Source of the DNA: Puteibacter caeruleilacunae
GTDB taxonomy: Bacteria > Bacteroidota > Bacteroidia > Bacteroidales > Prolixibacteraceae
Direction of reading: 5' to 3'
NCBI GenBank assembly: GCA_005217565.1
Contig: SJCO01000001.1
Coordinates: 186,001 to 250,000 of the forward strand
Length of the DNA: 64,000 bases
The notes under the pieces are model-generated. The model was not told where the DNA came from. It did not search any database and worked only from the letters and a program-made list of their open reading frames with translations. This document shows, piece by piece, positions 26,961 to 36,934 of this stretch (its first letter is position 1; the number at the start of each line of letters is the position of its first letter). The position numbers were made by a program, and so were the translations under genes.

Positions 26961-29156
26961 ATGAAAATAAAATATGGATTTTATGGGATCTTGCTGATTC
27001 TATTGATACTCAGTGTGTCATGTGAAAAGGAGTTGCACGAACGTTACAAAGACCCAGACAATTTAAATTCAACAATATATAAGGAGTTGAAGAATAATGA
27101 ATCGTTCTCCTTATTTGTCGAAGCATTAGATCGTTTAGAGCTTGCCCGAAGTTGTGATGGTAGGGCTGCCTTGACTGTCTTTGCTCCAGATAATGATGCG
27201 ATAAATCGATGGATGACAGCTAACTCATATAATAAAATTAGTGATATTCCTTTGGAAGAACTAAGTCTAGCAGTGAAGAGTCATGTCATTGAGAATATCT
27301 TTAATGAAGAGCAGGTTAACCAACTCGATTACGATGTGGTTTACCGATTAATGTCGTTGGCACAGAAATCTATTGTTGCGGAAACACAAGCCTCTACAGG
27401 AAAATCGTTTCATGTTTACAATGAGAAGAAAATGATGCCTGTATTTACGCCAACGATGTTTGCAGCTGAGAAAATAAGCGATCCTGCTTTTAATTACAAA
27501 TACATCTTTGGGAAGGATTATAACGATAGAATGATGTTTGCCAATGCAAAGGTTACAGAGTTCAGTATTCCTTGTACCAACGGATACCTTTACCATGTGG
27601 ATGATGTGGTGACCAGCATCACTAATTTTGAGGATATCCTGAAGGAGAAAAACGATTATTCGCTTATGGCAAGTATGTATGACAGATGCAGTAGCTATGA
27701 GTATGACAAGGCTATGAGTGAGGAGTATGTTGGGATTGCAGATAGTATCTTTACTAAAACTTACTCTAATTCTCCAGAAATCAATACTGAACAGTATGGT
27801 ACCCTATTGGCTGAAAAGATGAAAGCCAGTGCTACCTATTTTGCTGTGAAGAATACGGTTCTTGAGAATTACTTAATGCAAACCTTCTTTAATGAAAAAG
27901 TATCAGCCATTGATGATATCAGTATTATTAGTATAGGTTTTGTATTGAAGTATTTATCAGGTGAAAATCTGATAGGATGGCCAGAGAAGATTCAGGGAGG
28001 TACCTTTAGAAATAACTTCGGTAGCTATATCAATTTCGATATTAATAGTGATGTTGATTTTGTAAACTATGCTTCCAATGGTTTGGTTTATGGATTGAAT
28101 AGGATGCCTGAAATAACGCTTTTCAGTAGTATAATGAAGATTCCATTTACCGATCCTGATTATTCGTACTTCTTATATGCTGCTCAGTTTGCTAATATTC
28201 TTGATCTGTTAGTAAATAATCGTTACGATTATACCGCGTTTCTGCCTAAAAATGAAGATTGGGAAGATGCCGGAATTAAATTGGATGTTGGAGACCCTAA
28301 TCTATTGGGTGATGAAGAATTCCAGATCTGGAACTTTAATAACTCTCGTTGGGAAGGTGCTTCCCAGGCTGCCATTCGTCGTTTTGTGAAGAATCATATT
28401 GTAAAGAACTTCACCAATTTAACTAATGATATGGTATTAGCTGAAACTTTGAATGATTTCGGCTTAGTATTTTTGAGTAATCAAGGTGTTGTAGGTGGTG
28501 GTAATCAATATGCTGGAGAAGTTGCTGAATTTACTAGCGATGAAACAAATGCATCAAATGGTCGCTATTATACAACCAATAAGGTAGTTAAATTGATGCC
28601 TTATAGTTACGGTGAAGTGATGAAAACCAATCCTGAATTTCAGGAATTCTACAAGCTCGTTGATAAGACTGGAGGGTGGAGAAAATCCGGTGGAAAAATT
28701 ACTGGGATTAATTGGCTTCCTCCTAATACTTATAACATATTTATTCCTTCCAATGAGGCTATTCTTGCTGCTCTCGAGGAAGGTAAAATTCCTGTTGATC
28801 CAGATCCTTCACTCAGCGAGGAAGAAATCAATGATCCTGATATCAGTAAAGCTGTGAAATTTGAACCACTTGTCGACTGGTTGAAATATTATTTTGTAGG
28901 ACTCAACGGATTAGTGCGTACTCAGTTTATTCTACCTACCGAGCAGTTTGATGCAGGAATGGATACTCCGTTGGTTGATGAGGAAAATAGCACTAACGAA
29001 GAAGATGTGTATCATCAATTGCATATTAAGTTTAGTTCAGAAGAGCTTAAAATTATTGGTAAAGATGGAGATGAAGCAAATGTGCAGTTAGATGGAACAG
29101 CTTTAGGTGCCAATGCTTTAATCTATAAGGTAGACCATGTAGTAAGTTATCAATAA
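26961..29156 (+). CDS. Fasciclin-domain lipoprotein 1
   Basis: 731 residues with lipobox SVSC (Cys21) and Glu-Lys-Glu after it, suggesting surface export. At least two fasciclin (FAS1) domains are visible: residues ~45-215 with LTVFAPDNDAINRWM and a closing NGYLYHVDDVV, and ~390-560 and beyond with TAFLPKNEDWEDAG and the KNHIVKN strand. A further FAS1-like stretch with NIFIPSNEAI lies near 590-730. FAS1 domains mediate adhesion or glycan/protein binding; none is a known enzyme. It starts 14 bp after the previous gene and ends 13 bp before susC, so it is part of the PUL operon and likely a surface glycan-binding protein. Confidence 0.85.
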   Translation: MKIKYGFYGILLILLILSVSCEKELHERYKDPDNLNSTIYKELKNNESFSLFVEALDRLELARSCDGRAALTVFAPDNDAINRWMTANSYNKISDIPLEELSLAVKSHVIENIFNEEQVNQLDYDVVYRLMSLAQKSIVAETQASTGKSFHVYNEKKMMPVFTPTMFAAEKISDPAFNYKYIFGKDYNDRMMFANAKVTEFSIPCTNGYLYHVDDVVTSITNFEDILKEKNDYSLMASMYDRCSSYEYDKAMSEEYVGIADSIFTKTYSNSPEINTEQYGTLLAEKMKASATYFAVKNTVLENYLMQTFFNEKVSAIDDISIISIGFVLKYLSGENLIGWPEKIQGGTFRNNFGSYINFDINSDVDFVNYASNGLVYGLNRMPEITLFSSIMKIPFTDPDYSYFLYAAQFANILDLLVNNRYDYTAFLPKNEDWEDAGIKLDVGDPNLLGDEEFQIWNFNNSRWEGASQAAIRRFVKNHIVKNFTNLTNDMVLAETLNDFGLVFLSNQGVVGGGNQYAGEVAEFTSDETNASNGRYYTTNKVVKLMPYSYGEVMKTNPEFQEFYKLVDKTGGWRKSGGKITGINWLPPNTYNIFIPSNEAILAALEEGKIPVDPDPSLSEEEINDPDISKAVKFEPLVDWLKYYFVGLNGLVRTQFILPTEQFDAGMDTPLVDEENSTNEEDVYHQLHIKFSSEELKIIGKDGDEANVQLDGTALGANALIYKVDHVVSYQ

Positions 29157-29169
29157 CAAATAATGAAGT

Positions 29170-32100
29170 ATGAAATCAAAAAGTATATTACTCAATATAT
29201 TCCTTTTTCTCTTCACACTTACAGCTTTTTCACAGAATAGTAAAACGGTGCGTGGTGTTGTAACCGACATCAATAAGGCACCTATACCTGGAGTGAATGT
29301 TGTAGTTGTTGATGAAAATAACCGCTTCCTAGAAGGAACCGTTACAAATTTTGAAGGAGAGTATGTTTTAAAGGTACGGGATTCCAAGAACCGTATCCAG
29401 TTTAGTTTTATTGGTTATAAAGATCAGACTTTCGATGTAAAATCGGGCATTATCAATGTGACTCTAAAGGAAGATGTTCTGACTGTTGAGGGGATTGATG
29501 TAGTGGCCCGTAAAAAAGATGATATCAGTCTTTTTAGTATTCCTAAAGCTGATTTAACGACCAGTAACCAGAGCGTAAAGATGGAAGAGATGGAAGGTGT
29601 TCCTGCCGTTTCTGTTGAGGATGCGCTTCAAGGGCGTTTAGCTAATGTTGATATGATTAGTAACTCTGGTGATCCAGGAGGTGGAATGTCGATTAGAATT
29701 CGCGGTACAGGCTCGTTAAATGCGAATACAGAACCACTGATTGTGGTTGATGGTATGCCATATAACACTGACTTTGGTGCTGACTTTGACTTTAAAACTG
29801 CCAATGCTGAGGATTATGGGTCATTGGTGTCTATTGCTCCTGAAAATATTGAAAGTATTGAAGTGCTAAAGGATGCTGGAGCTACTGCGATTTATGGAAG
29901 TAGAGGAGCTAACGGAGTTTTAGTAATCAAAACCAAAAGGGGAGCTATGGGTAAAACTCGTTTTGGTTATAGTTTACGTGCCTCTTACAAAGTGGAGCCT
30001 GATCCTATCCCTATGTTGTCGGGTGATGATTACATAGGGTTAATGTCTGAAGCACTATGGAATAGCTATCTGTATACCGATCGTGAGGATGAATCATACA
30101 TTAAGAAAAAGGAACAGTATCCTGAAATTAATGGAGATAGAAATTATCGCTACTTCAACGAGTATGATGTTGATACTGACTGGTTGGATGAGATCTCACA
30201 GAATCCTTTTAGTTTCGATCATAACTTCAATATGAGTGGAGGAGGTCAAAAGGCTCGTTACAGGGTATCATTGGGATATCTTAATGAGGTTGGTAACACT
30301 ATCAATACCGATTTTAAACGTCTAACAACCAAGATTAACCTTGACTATCAGTTGAGTGATAAGTTCACCGTAAGTACCGACTTTAGCTATACGACTAACA
30401 CCAAGAATGGTTCCTATGATGGTGTAAGAAATATTGCACTTAGAAAGATGCCGAATATGAGTCCTTATGTGTTGGATGAAGATGGTAATCGTACCGAAGA
30501 ATACTTCCAGCCTCGTGAGAACTGGCAAGGGAAAGGTGAAAGTATCTACAATCCTGTTGCAATGGCCGAGGAAGCCGTTCGTCGTGTTAAGGGAGAACGT
30601 ATTCGCTCTATTTTTCGTGTAAAATACCGAATTATAAACGGACTGAATTACCAGTTTAATGTAGCATTCGATAAGAATGTGGCTAAGACTCGTTCTTTTG
30701 TGCCTCAAACAGCGTTGGGAACCAATTGGGATAACTCAGCTACTAATAGAGCAAGTGAATCAACCAGTGAAAGCTTCAATGTGGAAACTGATAATAAGTT
30801 GATTTATACGCCAACCATTAACGAGAATCATCAGTTGATGTTGCTGTTGAATGTGCATACTGCTCAGTTTATTAATGATGCTTACTCTGCTTCGGTATCA
30901 AATATTCCATCTACATCAACAATCGATGTAAATGGTAATGGTGTGGTAAGTGGAATAAATAGTGGATCAAGCGAAAACCGCTCAGTAGGTTATATGACAC
31001 AGTTTCACTATAAACTTATGAAGCGCTACCTGTTTGGTGGTGGTTTACGTATCGATGGAAGTAGTCGCTTTGGTGAAAACAGTCGCTTTGGATATTTCCC
31101 TAACGTAAGCTTTGGATGGAATATCAATGAGGAGAGTTTTATGGAGGACTTAACCTGGATCAACCAGTTTAAATTACTGGTCAACTATGGTAGAACAGGT
31201 AATCCACCTTCATCAAGTTATGCGTATTATGGTACTTACCAGTCGTTCGGGTCTTACATGGAGAACACTGGTCTTTATCCTCAATCCATGACGTTGAGTA
31301 ACCTGAAATGGGAGATGACTGATCAGTTCAACATTGGTTTCGACCTATTCCTGTTTAACGACAAGTTAAATATTTCAGCGAACTATTACCGCAAGGATAC
31401 TCAGGATCTGTTGCAGCGTAATGCAGCACTTCCTTCATTTACCGGCTATAGCAAAATGAGTTGGTACAATGGTGGAGATCTAACCAACGAGGGTATTGAG
31501 GTATATGGATACTGGAATCCTGTTCGCAATAAGAAATGGAATGTACAGATCGATTATAACCTGGGACGAAATATCAATAAGATTACACGTTTACCAGAGA
31601 ACGTAAAATCCACTAAGTATACTTATGCTAACGGAGAATATGCTGAGAAAACTGTTGTTGGTGATGCAGTAGGTTCAATCTACGGTTATCGTTGCGATGG
31701 TGTTTATAGCACCACAGAAGAGACAAAAGCATTGGATGCCAATGGCAATGTAATCATGACTCCGCTTGGTGAAGAGTTGATCATGTCCGACAAGAATCAT
31801 AATGAATTTCATGCGGGCGATGCTAAGTATCGCGATATCAATAACGATGGTGTTATTGATGAGAATGATATTGTATACCTGGGTAATGTAAATCCAATCC
31901 TTACCGGTGGTTTCGGTCCTTCTTTACGTTACAAGAATTTTAGCTTCCGTATGTATTTCCACTACCGTATCGGTCAGAAGATCATCAACCGAACAAGGAT
32001 TGATACCGAAAACATGCGCGGGACTGATAACCAGAGTAAGGCAGTATTGCATCGCTGGCGTAAGGAAGGTGATGTAACTGAAGTTCCTCAGGCATTGTTT

Positions 32101-32370
32101 GGTTTAGGATTCAATACTTTAGGAAGCTCACGTTTTGTAGAGGATGGTGGATTTGTCCGCTTGAAGAACCTAACCGTTGGTTATGACTTACCTAAGAATA
32201 TTACTTCGAAGCTAAAGCTGAACAAGTGTAAACTGTTTTTAACAGGGTATGATTTATTTACCTGGACTGATTATAGCGGACAGGATCCTGAGGTGGGTAT
32301 TGATGGTATCGATCGCAGTTATACTCCTCGTCCTATCAGGTTTTCAGGAGGATTAAATATTGAATTTTAA
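29170..32370 (+). CDS. SusC-family TonB-dependent receptor (pair 1 of the HTCS operon)
   Basis: 1066 residues. Signal peptide 1-22, no STN domain, then a carboxypeptidase-regulatory-like domain (~25-105, VRGVVTDINKAPIPGVNVVV), plug (~120-255, with MSIRIRGTGSLN and TAIYGSRGANGVLVIKT) and a large barrel ending GGLNIEF. Lack of STN fits control by an HTCS rather than by a sigma/FecR pair. It overlaps nothing; the SusD partner starts at 32381, 10 bp after its stop. Role: TonB-driven import of glycan fragments. Confidence 0.95.
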   Translation: MKSKSILLNIFLFLFTLTAFSQNSKTVRGVVTDINKAPIPGVNVVVVDENNRFLEGTVTNFEGEYVLKVRDSKNRIQFSFIGYKDQTFDVKSGIINVTLKEDVLTVEGIDVVARKKDDISLFSIPKADLTTSNQSVKMEEMEGVPAVSVEDALQGRLANVDMISNSGDPGGGMSIRIRGTGSLNANTEPLIVVDGMPYNTDFGADFDFKTANAEDYGSLVSIAPENIESIEVLKDAGATAIYGSRGANGVLVIKTKRGAMGKTRFGYSLRASYKVEPDPIPMLSGDDYIGLMSEALWNSYLYTDREDESYIKKKEQYPEINGDRNYRYFNEYDVDTDWLDEISQNPFSFDHNFNMSGGGQKARYRVSLGYLNEVGNTINTDFKRLTTKINLDYQLSDKFTVSTDFSYTTNTKNGSYDGVRNIALRKMPNMSPYVLDEDGNRTEEYFQPRENWQGKGESIYNPVAMAEEAVRRVKGERIRSIFRVKYRIINGLNYQFNVAFDKNVAKTRSFVPQTALGTNWDNSATNRASESTSESFNVETDNKLIYTPTINENHQLMLLLNVHTAQFINDAYSASVSNIPSTSTIDVNGNGVVSGINSGSSENRSVGYMTQFHYKLMKRYLFGGGLRIDGSSRFGENSRFGYFPNVSFGWNINEESFMEDLTWINQFKLLVNYGRTGNPPSSSYAYYGTYQSFGSYMENTGLYPQSMTLSNLKWEMTDQFNIGFDLFLFNDKLNISANYYRKDTQDLLQRNAALPSFTGYSKMSWYNGGDLTNEGIEVYGYWNPVRNKKWNVQIDYNLGRNINKITRLPENVKSTKYTYANGEYAEKTVVGDAVGSIYGYRCDGVYSTTEETKALDANGNVIMTPLGEELIMSDKNHNEFHAGDAKYRDINNDGVIDENDIVYLGNVNPILTGGFGPSLRYKNFSFRMYFHYRIGQKIINRTRIDTENMRGTDNQSKAVLHRWRKEGDVTEVPQALFGLGFNTLGSSRFVEDGGFVRLKNLTVGYDLPKNITSKLKLNKCKLFLTGYDLFTWTDYSGQDPEVGIDGIDRSYTPRPIRFSGGLNIEF

Positions 32371-32380
32371 TCGGGTGACT

Positions 32381-33820
32381 ATGAAAAGAATATATATCAT
32401 ATTAGCTGCCTTAATGGTTTTTACCAGCAGCTGTAATTCCTGGCTTGAATTAGAGCCGGAGAATGAAGTTATTAAGGAGGATTTCTGGAATACCCAGGAG
32501 GATGTTGAAAGTGTTCTGTGGAGTGCCTACAGTGGCATGCAGAAACTACATACAGAGATGCTTACCATGGGCGAAGCAAAAGGTGATGGTGTGGATGTTT
32601 TTAATAATGCAACGCTACAGGCGGTGAGACTGGGCATGATCACAGCAGATAACGAAACTGCATCGTGGGAAGACTGGTACCAGATTATTAACTTCTGTAA
32701 CCTAATTATAGCTGAGAGTGAGGGCGTACTCGACCGTGATATCAATTATCATATGGAAGAGCATCATTCACTTATTGCTGAAGCCAAGACCATCAGAGCA
32801 TTTTGTTATTTCTATATCGTAAGATTATGGAAGGAGGCTCCTTTAGTTACAGAGGCTTACGATACCGATGATCAAACATTTCTGAAAAAGAAAGATACTG
32901 AAGAGACGATCCTTGAATTCTGTAAGCAGGATTTAATTGATAACTTGGAGTATCTGAAAGATTCTCATACCAAAGAGTGGGAAATTTATGGTCGTATTAC
33001 CAAAGTGGCAGGTCAAACGCTTTTAGCTGACATATGTTTGTATAAAGAGGATTATCAGGAGGCCATAACGTACTGTGATCAGGTATTGAACAATCGCTTT
33101 AAAGCTTTGGAAGATGGTGAAGACTGGTTTGAACTGTTTATGGATGAATTCAGTAATGAATCTATCTTCGAGATCGCCTTCGACAAGTCTAAAGATCAGA
33201 AGAATGGTCTTTACGGTATCTTCTATAACAATAATAAGCCTGTGTTTACTTATGCTGAGCACTGGAGTCGTAAGAAACTTTTTGCCGATAATGATATTCG
33301 TGGCGAAAAAGCATCTTACAATAAGGCCAATAGCTACATCTTGAAGTATGTATCAACTTTGCCAACTAAACCCGTTTACATAAGTTCCTCTGCCAGCGAT
33401 TTTAACTATAAAATCTATCGTTTGGCAGAGGTTTATTTCATGAAAGCCGAAGCGCATGTAATGCTTGAGCAGTATGATCAGGCCAAACAATTGATGGGAG
33501 TTATCCGAGAAAGAGCAGGCTTGGGAAATGCGGTATCAGTAACATCTAATGTTGAGCAATGGCTTGACTTCCTGCTGGAAGAGAAGCTTAGAGAGTTCTT
33601 AGGCGAAGGAAAGCGTTGGTTCGACTTGCTGCGCATTGGTAAAAAGAATAACTGGCAGCGGAAGGATTTGATTATTCGCACACTTATGGAGTATGTGCCT
33701 GGTGCTGATGCAGCAAAGGTAGAATCGATGTTGCAGAATCCGTATGCCTACTATCTACCAATTCATAAGAATGAATTGGAATACAACAATTTGCTTGAAC
33801 AAAACCCATACTATAAATAA
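32381..33820 (+). CDS. SusD/RagB-family lipoprotein (pair 1)
   Basis: 479 residues from ATG 32381; the frame runs back into the susC end but the first ATG is here. Signal with Cys18 in TSSC. SusD signs are the EDVESVLWSAYSGMQ helix, the AEAKTIRAFCYFYIVRLWKEAPLV segment near 130-155, and the C-terminal LLEEKLREFLGEGKRWFDLLR motif. It is shorter than the SusD at 14591. The fasciclin gene that follows starts 7 bp downstream. Confidence 0.94.
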   Translation: MKRIYIILAALMVFTSSCNSWLELEPENEVIKEDFWNTQEDVESVLWSAYSGMQKLHTEMLTMGEAKGDGVDVFNNATLQAVRLGMITADNETASWEDWYQIINFCNLIIAESEGVLDRDINYHMEEHHSLIAEAKTIRAFCYFYIVRLWKEAPLVTEAYDTDDQTFLKKKDTEETILEFCKQDLIDNLEYLKDSHTKEWEIYGRITKVAGQTLLADICLYKEDYQEAITYCDQVLNNRFKALEDGEDWFELFMDEFSNESIFEIAFDKSKDQKNGLYGIFYNNNKPVFTYAEHWSRKKLFADNDIRGEKASYNKANSYILKYVSTLPTKPVYISSSASDFNYKIYRLAEVYFMKAEAHVMLEQYDQAKQLMGVIRERAGLGNAVSVTSNVEQWLDFLLEEKLREFLGEGKRWFDLLRIGKKNNWQRKDLIIRTLMEYVPGADAAKVESMLQNPYAYYLPIHKNELEYNNLLEQNPYYK

Positions 33821-33827
33821 AGACGAT

Positions 33828-35396
33828 ATGAAAATAACGGTGTATAATATATTGTTATTGATCCTCGTGATTCTTGTGTCTTGTGAAGATAAGAATGTTG
33901 ATGGGGATTTTGTAACAGCTGAAGTGTTTCCGTTCTCTATGACACTGGAGAAGGATACCGAGCATTATGGATTATGGCTGGAAATCATTGATAAAGCGGA
34001 TATGAGGGCTAGTCTTAATTCCTTCGGACAGTTCACCTTTTTTGTACCTAACAATGAAGCTGTGACTGCCTGGTTAGGATCTAATTCAATCGATAATTTA
34101 ACAAAGGAAGAGGCGGTTACACTTGTGCGTAATCATATGGTAAACGAGGTGATTGAGAGTGTTGATTATCGCGAAGGATGTGTGCAGGATACTAACTTGA
34201 TTGGGGACTATTTGGCGGTTTCGTTTGGCGATGATGGTTTTAACACAATCATCCTGAACCATCATTCAACAATAGTTCATAAGGATATTGAACTGCTTAA
34301 CGGTGTAATGCATGAGGTGGATCAGGTTATTGCCCCTCATCAGGAAACAGTATATGATTATGTGGTTAATACAAGTCAATTGTCGATACTTAAAGAGGCC
34401 TTACAGCAAACAGGCTTAATAGATAAGTTAAAGGTAATTGAAGAGGTTAATAAATACGATATTACCCGCAGAAAGTATAATACAGTAATGGCCATTGCCG
34501 ATACTACGTTTAATCGTTTAGGTATCCAGTCGTACGATGACCTTAAGGCTAAATACAGCACCGAAAGTGACGTAACCGATAAAAACAATGGACTTAATAA
34601 ATGGGTAAGATACCATGTATTGTATGGCGCTTATTTTACCAGTAGTATGCTCGATTATGATGAAATGGCCGATGCTGTAAACCTTGAATCATACTGTCTG
34701 GGTGAAGGTATTCAAATTACCGAGAGTCGCGGACGTATACGCATTAACTATAACGAGGTTGTGGATGGCGAAGAGGTTACTGAAGAGTATACATCAATAT
34801 TGAAAGAGCAACGTAATATTCCTATGAAAAATGGATGTGTTCAGTATGTGAATACCTTACTTGATATAACTCCGCTTAAGCCTGCATGGGTAGATTTTGA
34901 TCCTACTAATGTAAATAATACTTCCGTATTGCCTCACTGGGCTGCAAATAAAGCCTGGGTTTATTCAAACTGGATATACGATGAGGTAGAACCGGGAGAA
35001 ATAGAAGAATGGAACTGGGAAACATTTCCTGAGCAGACTACCATGCGATATGTTATTTGTAATGGATGGTTTTACAACAACGCAGCTGTTTGGTTTGATA
35101 TAGGTAATAATGATGGAGGTTATTTCGAAGTCGAGAGTCCGCTTGTGGCAAAAGGAAAGTACAGGATAAAAGTTTATGATCGTCGCTGGAAAGGTGGTGG
35201 TACTTTCAAGATCTACATCGATGGTAAATACATCACTACTCAGAACCAGTATTATGGTGCAGGTGATATTATTGGAGCACCGGCCTGGATCAATGGAATT
35301 GAGTTTGAAGACACCAAAAAGCACACCTTCAGAATTGAATACAAAGAGGGAAATAGTGGATTCATCTTTGGTAGAGTGAGTTTTGAACCAGTATAA
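33828..35396 (+). CDS. Fasciclin-domain lipoprotein 2 with C-terminal beta-sandwich
   Basis: 522 residues from ATG 33828 (a longer frame from 33744 would overlap susD). Lipobox LVSC gives Cys19 followed by Glu-Asp-Lys. Residues ~40-165 form a FAS1 domain (FTFFVPNNEAVTAWL, LLNGVMHEVDQVI), residues ~170-350 a second, weaker one. The last ~150 residues (YFEVESPLVAKGKYRIKVYDRRWKGG to HTFRIEYKE) look like a carbohydrate-binding-type jelly roll. The end resembles that of the next gene product, suggesting duplication. Likely surface glycan capture. Confidence 0.82.
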   Translation: MKITVYNILLLILVILVSCEDKNVDGDFVTAEVFPFSMTLEKDTEHYGLWLEIIDKADMRASLNSFGQFTFFVPNNEAVTAWLGSNSIDNLTKEEAVTLVRNHMVNEVIESVDYREGCVQDTNLIGDYLAVSFGDDGFNTIILNHHSTIVHKDIELLNGVMHEVDQVIAPHQETVYDYVVNTSQLSILKEALQQTGLIDKLKVIEEVNKYDITRRKYNTVMAIADTTFNRLGIQSYDDLKAKYSTESDVTDKNNGLNKWVRYHVLYGAYFTSSMLDYDEMADAVNLESYCLGEGIQITESRGRIRINYNEVVDGEEVTEEYTSILKEQRNIPMKNGCVQYVNTLLDITPLKPAWVDFDPTNVNNTSVLPHWAANKAWVYSNWIYDEVEPGEIEEWNWETFPEQTTMRYVICNGWFYNNAAVWFDIGNNDGGYFEVESPLVAKGKYRIKVYDRRWKGGGTFKIYIDGKYITTQNQYYGAGDIIGAPAWINGIEFEDTKKHTFRIEYKEGNSGFIFGRVSFEPV

Positions 35397-35410
35397 TCAA
35401 AGGAAATAAC

Positions 35411-36925
35411 ATGAGAAAAAAGAATATAGTACTATTACTCATTGTGGCTTGTATTGGTACTTGCTGCACTAAGCATTTCAATGAGTTTTACGAAGATAAA
35501 CGAGGAGATATCCGTGCCAATACGGTTTATGAATATCTCGATAATACCGCAAAGTTCTCTGACTTTGTTGGCTGTTTAAAGCAAACTAAGCTTGATAGTG
35601 TGTTGAAAGAATCGGCTACTGTTACCGTGTTTGCCGTGGAGAATGATGACATGAACAAGATCAAAAGTCTTCCTGCAGATAGTATGAAGCTGTATATGCA
35701 ATTTCATGTGGCTATAGGTAAATATTTCAGTAGCGATATGAACTATACAGAACGAATTAAAAGCTTGAATGGTAAATATCATGCTATTGGACCTAAAAAT
35801 GGGACCTTTCAAGTGGACAAGGTTGATGTATCGGAAGAAGATATTACTTGTGGGAATGGAGTAGTACAGGTAATGGATGGCGCATTAAAATTGCGTGATA
35901 ATATTTACGAAACCATCTTGAAATTACCTGAAGATTATAGCATCATACGTGAATATATCCTTGATGCCGATACCATGATCTTTGACCGTTCAAATAGTAA
36001 GCCTGTGGGAATCAACGAGACTGGTAATACAGTTTATGATACTGTATGGATTCATTCTAATAGCATCTTACAAGGTGAGGGAGATGTAACAAAAGAGGAT
36101 GATTTTTTCACTGCTTTTATTCCAACAAACGAGGCTGTGACGTATGCGGTTGACAAGGTGCGTCAGGACTACGAGAATGCTACCGGTGCTCCTTTTGAGC
36201 CAGAGGTAGATAAAATGCTATATGAGTGGTGTCATGAGTCGTTGTTCTACAAAGGTGAGGTAGCGGACGTGACGGCTGATACAATGTTAACGCTAACTAA
36301 TAAGGCCAAGTTTAAACTATCAGTTCAACAGGTTGAAGAGGCCTCGAAGCAGGCTACCAGCAATGGTGAATTGTATTCAGTGAATTACCTTCAGGTACCG
36401 AAGTACATGTACATGGAGGAAGTAAAAATTACCCCTCGCTTCATTGCACGAATGGATGCCGCTACGCGCGACAAGTATCGCACAAGAAGTGGTGGTTATG
36501 AAGAGTTAGGTCCTGGTGTAGGTTGGTATAACCTGTATAGTTTGATTGATTCGAATCATAATCACTGGGCATCATTTAAAACCTTTATCTATGATGAGAA
36601 TGATGAATTGAAGGATGTGTCAATTATTCCTGGAGAGTACGATATCTATGTGAAGAGTACCGTGGAAAGTTATGGTATCTGGACAGGTGGAGGATGGCAT
36701 GAAATATGGCTAAACGAGAAGCGTTTATGTGATCGTGAATATCCTGCTTATGAATATGAGAATTGTACCAATACAGGTTATTACCTTGGAAGGGATGAAT
36801 TACCGGAAGAGTGGGGAGTTAAACAGGGTGATCTAAAGATTGTCTTCAAACGAAATGGTAACAAGAACTGGAATCGTATGATGTTCGACTGGATTAAATT
36901 CGTCCCAACTAGTAACAACTATTAA
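35411..36925 (+). CDS. Fasciclin-domain lipoprotein 3 with C-terminal beta-sandwich
   Basis: 504 residues. Signal with adjacent Cys18/Cys19 (IGTCC), so the lipidated Cys is ambiguous. FAS1-like regions are at ~40-170 (VTVFAVENDDMNKI, NGVVQVMDGAL) and ~175-340 (FFTAFIPTNEAVTY). The C-terminal ~130 residues (PGEYDIYVKST to LKIVFKRNGNKNWNRMMFDWIKFVP) form a beta-rich module with the layout of the previous protein's tail. It starts 14 bp after the preceding gene and ends 9 bp before the second susC. It is probably the third surface binding protein of the operon. Confidence 0.82.
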   Translation: MRKKNIVLLLIVACIGTCCTKHFNEFYEDKRGDIRANTVYEYLDNTAKFSDFVGCLKQTKLDSVLKESATVTVFAVENDDMNKIKSLPADSMKLYMQFHVAIGKYFSSDMNYTERIKSLNGKYHAIGPKNGTFQVDKVDVSEEDITCGNGVVQVMDGALKLRDNIYETILKLPEDYSIIREYILDADTMIFDRSNSKPVGINETGNTVYDTVWIHSNSILQGEGDVTKEDDFFTAFIPTNEAVTYAVDKVRQDYENATGAPFEPEVDKMLYEWCHESLFYKGEVADVTADTMLTLTNKAKFKLSVQQVEEASKQATSNGELYSVNYLQVPKYMYMEEVKITPRFIARMDAATRDKYRTRSGGYEELGPGVGWYNLYSLIDSNHNHWASFKTFIYDENDELKDVSIIPGEYDIYVKSTVESYGIWTGGGWHEIWLNEKRLCDREYPAYEYENCTNTGYYLGRDELPEEWGVKQGDLKIVFKRNGNKNWNRMMFDWIKFVPTSNNY

Positions 36926-36934
36926 TCAAACGCA

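Noticed and set aside
33744-33827. Upstream start for fasciclin lipoprotein 2
   Set aside because: It would overlap susD by 77 bp and bury the lipobox; ATG 33828 places Cys at residue 19.
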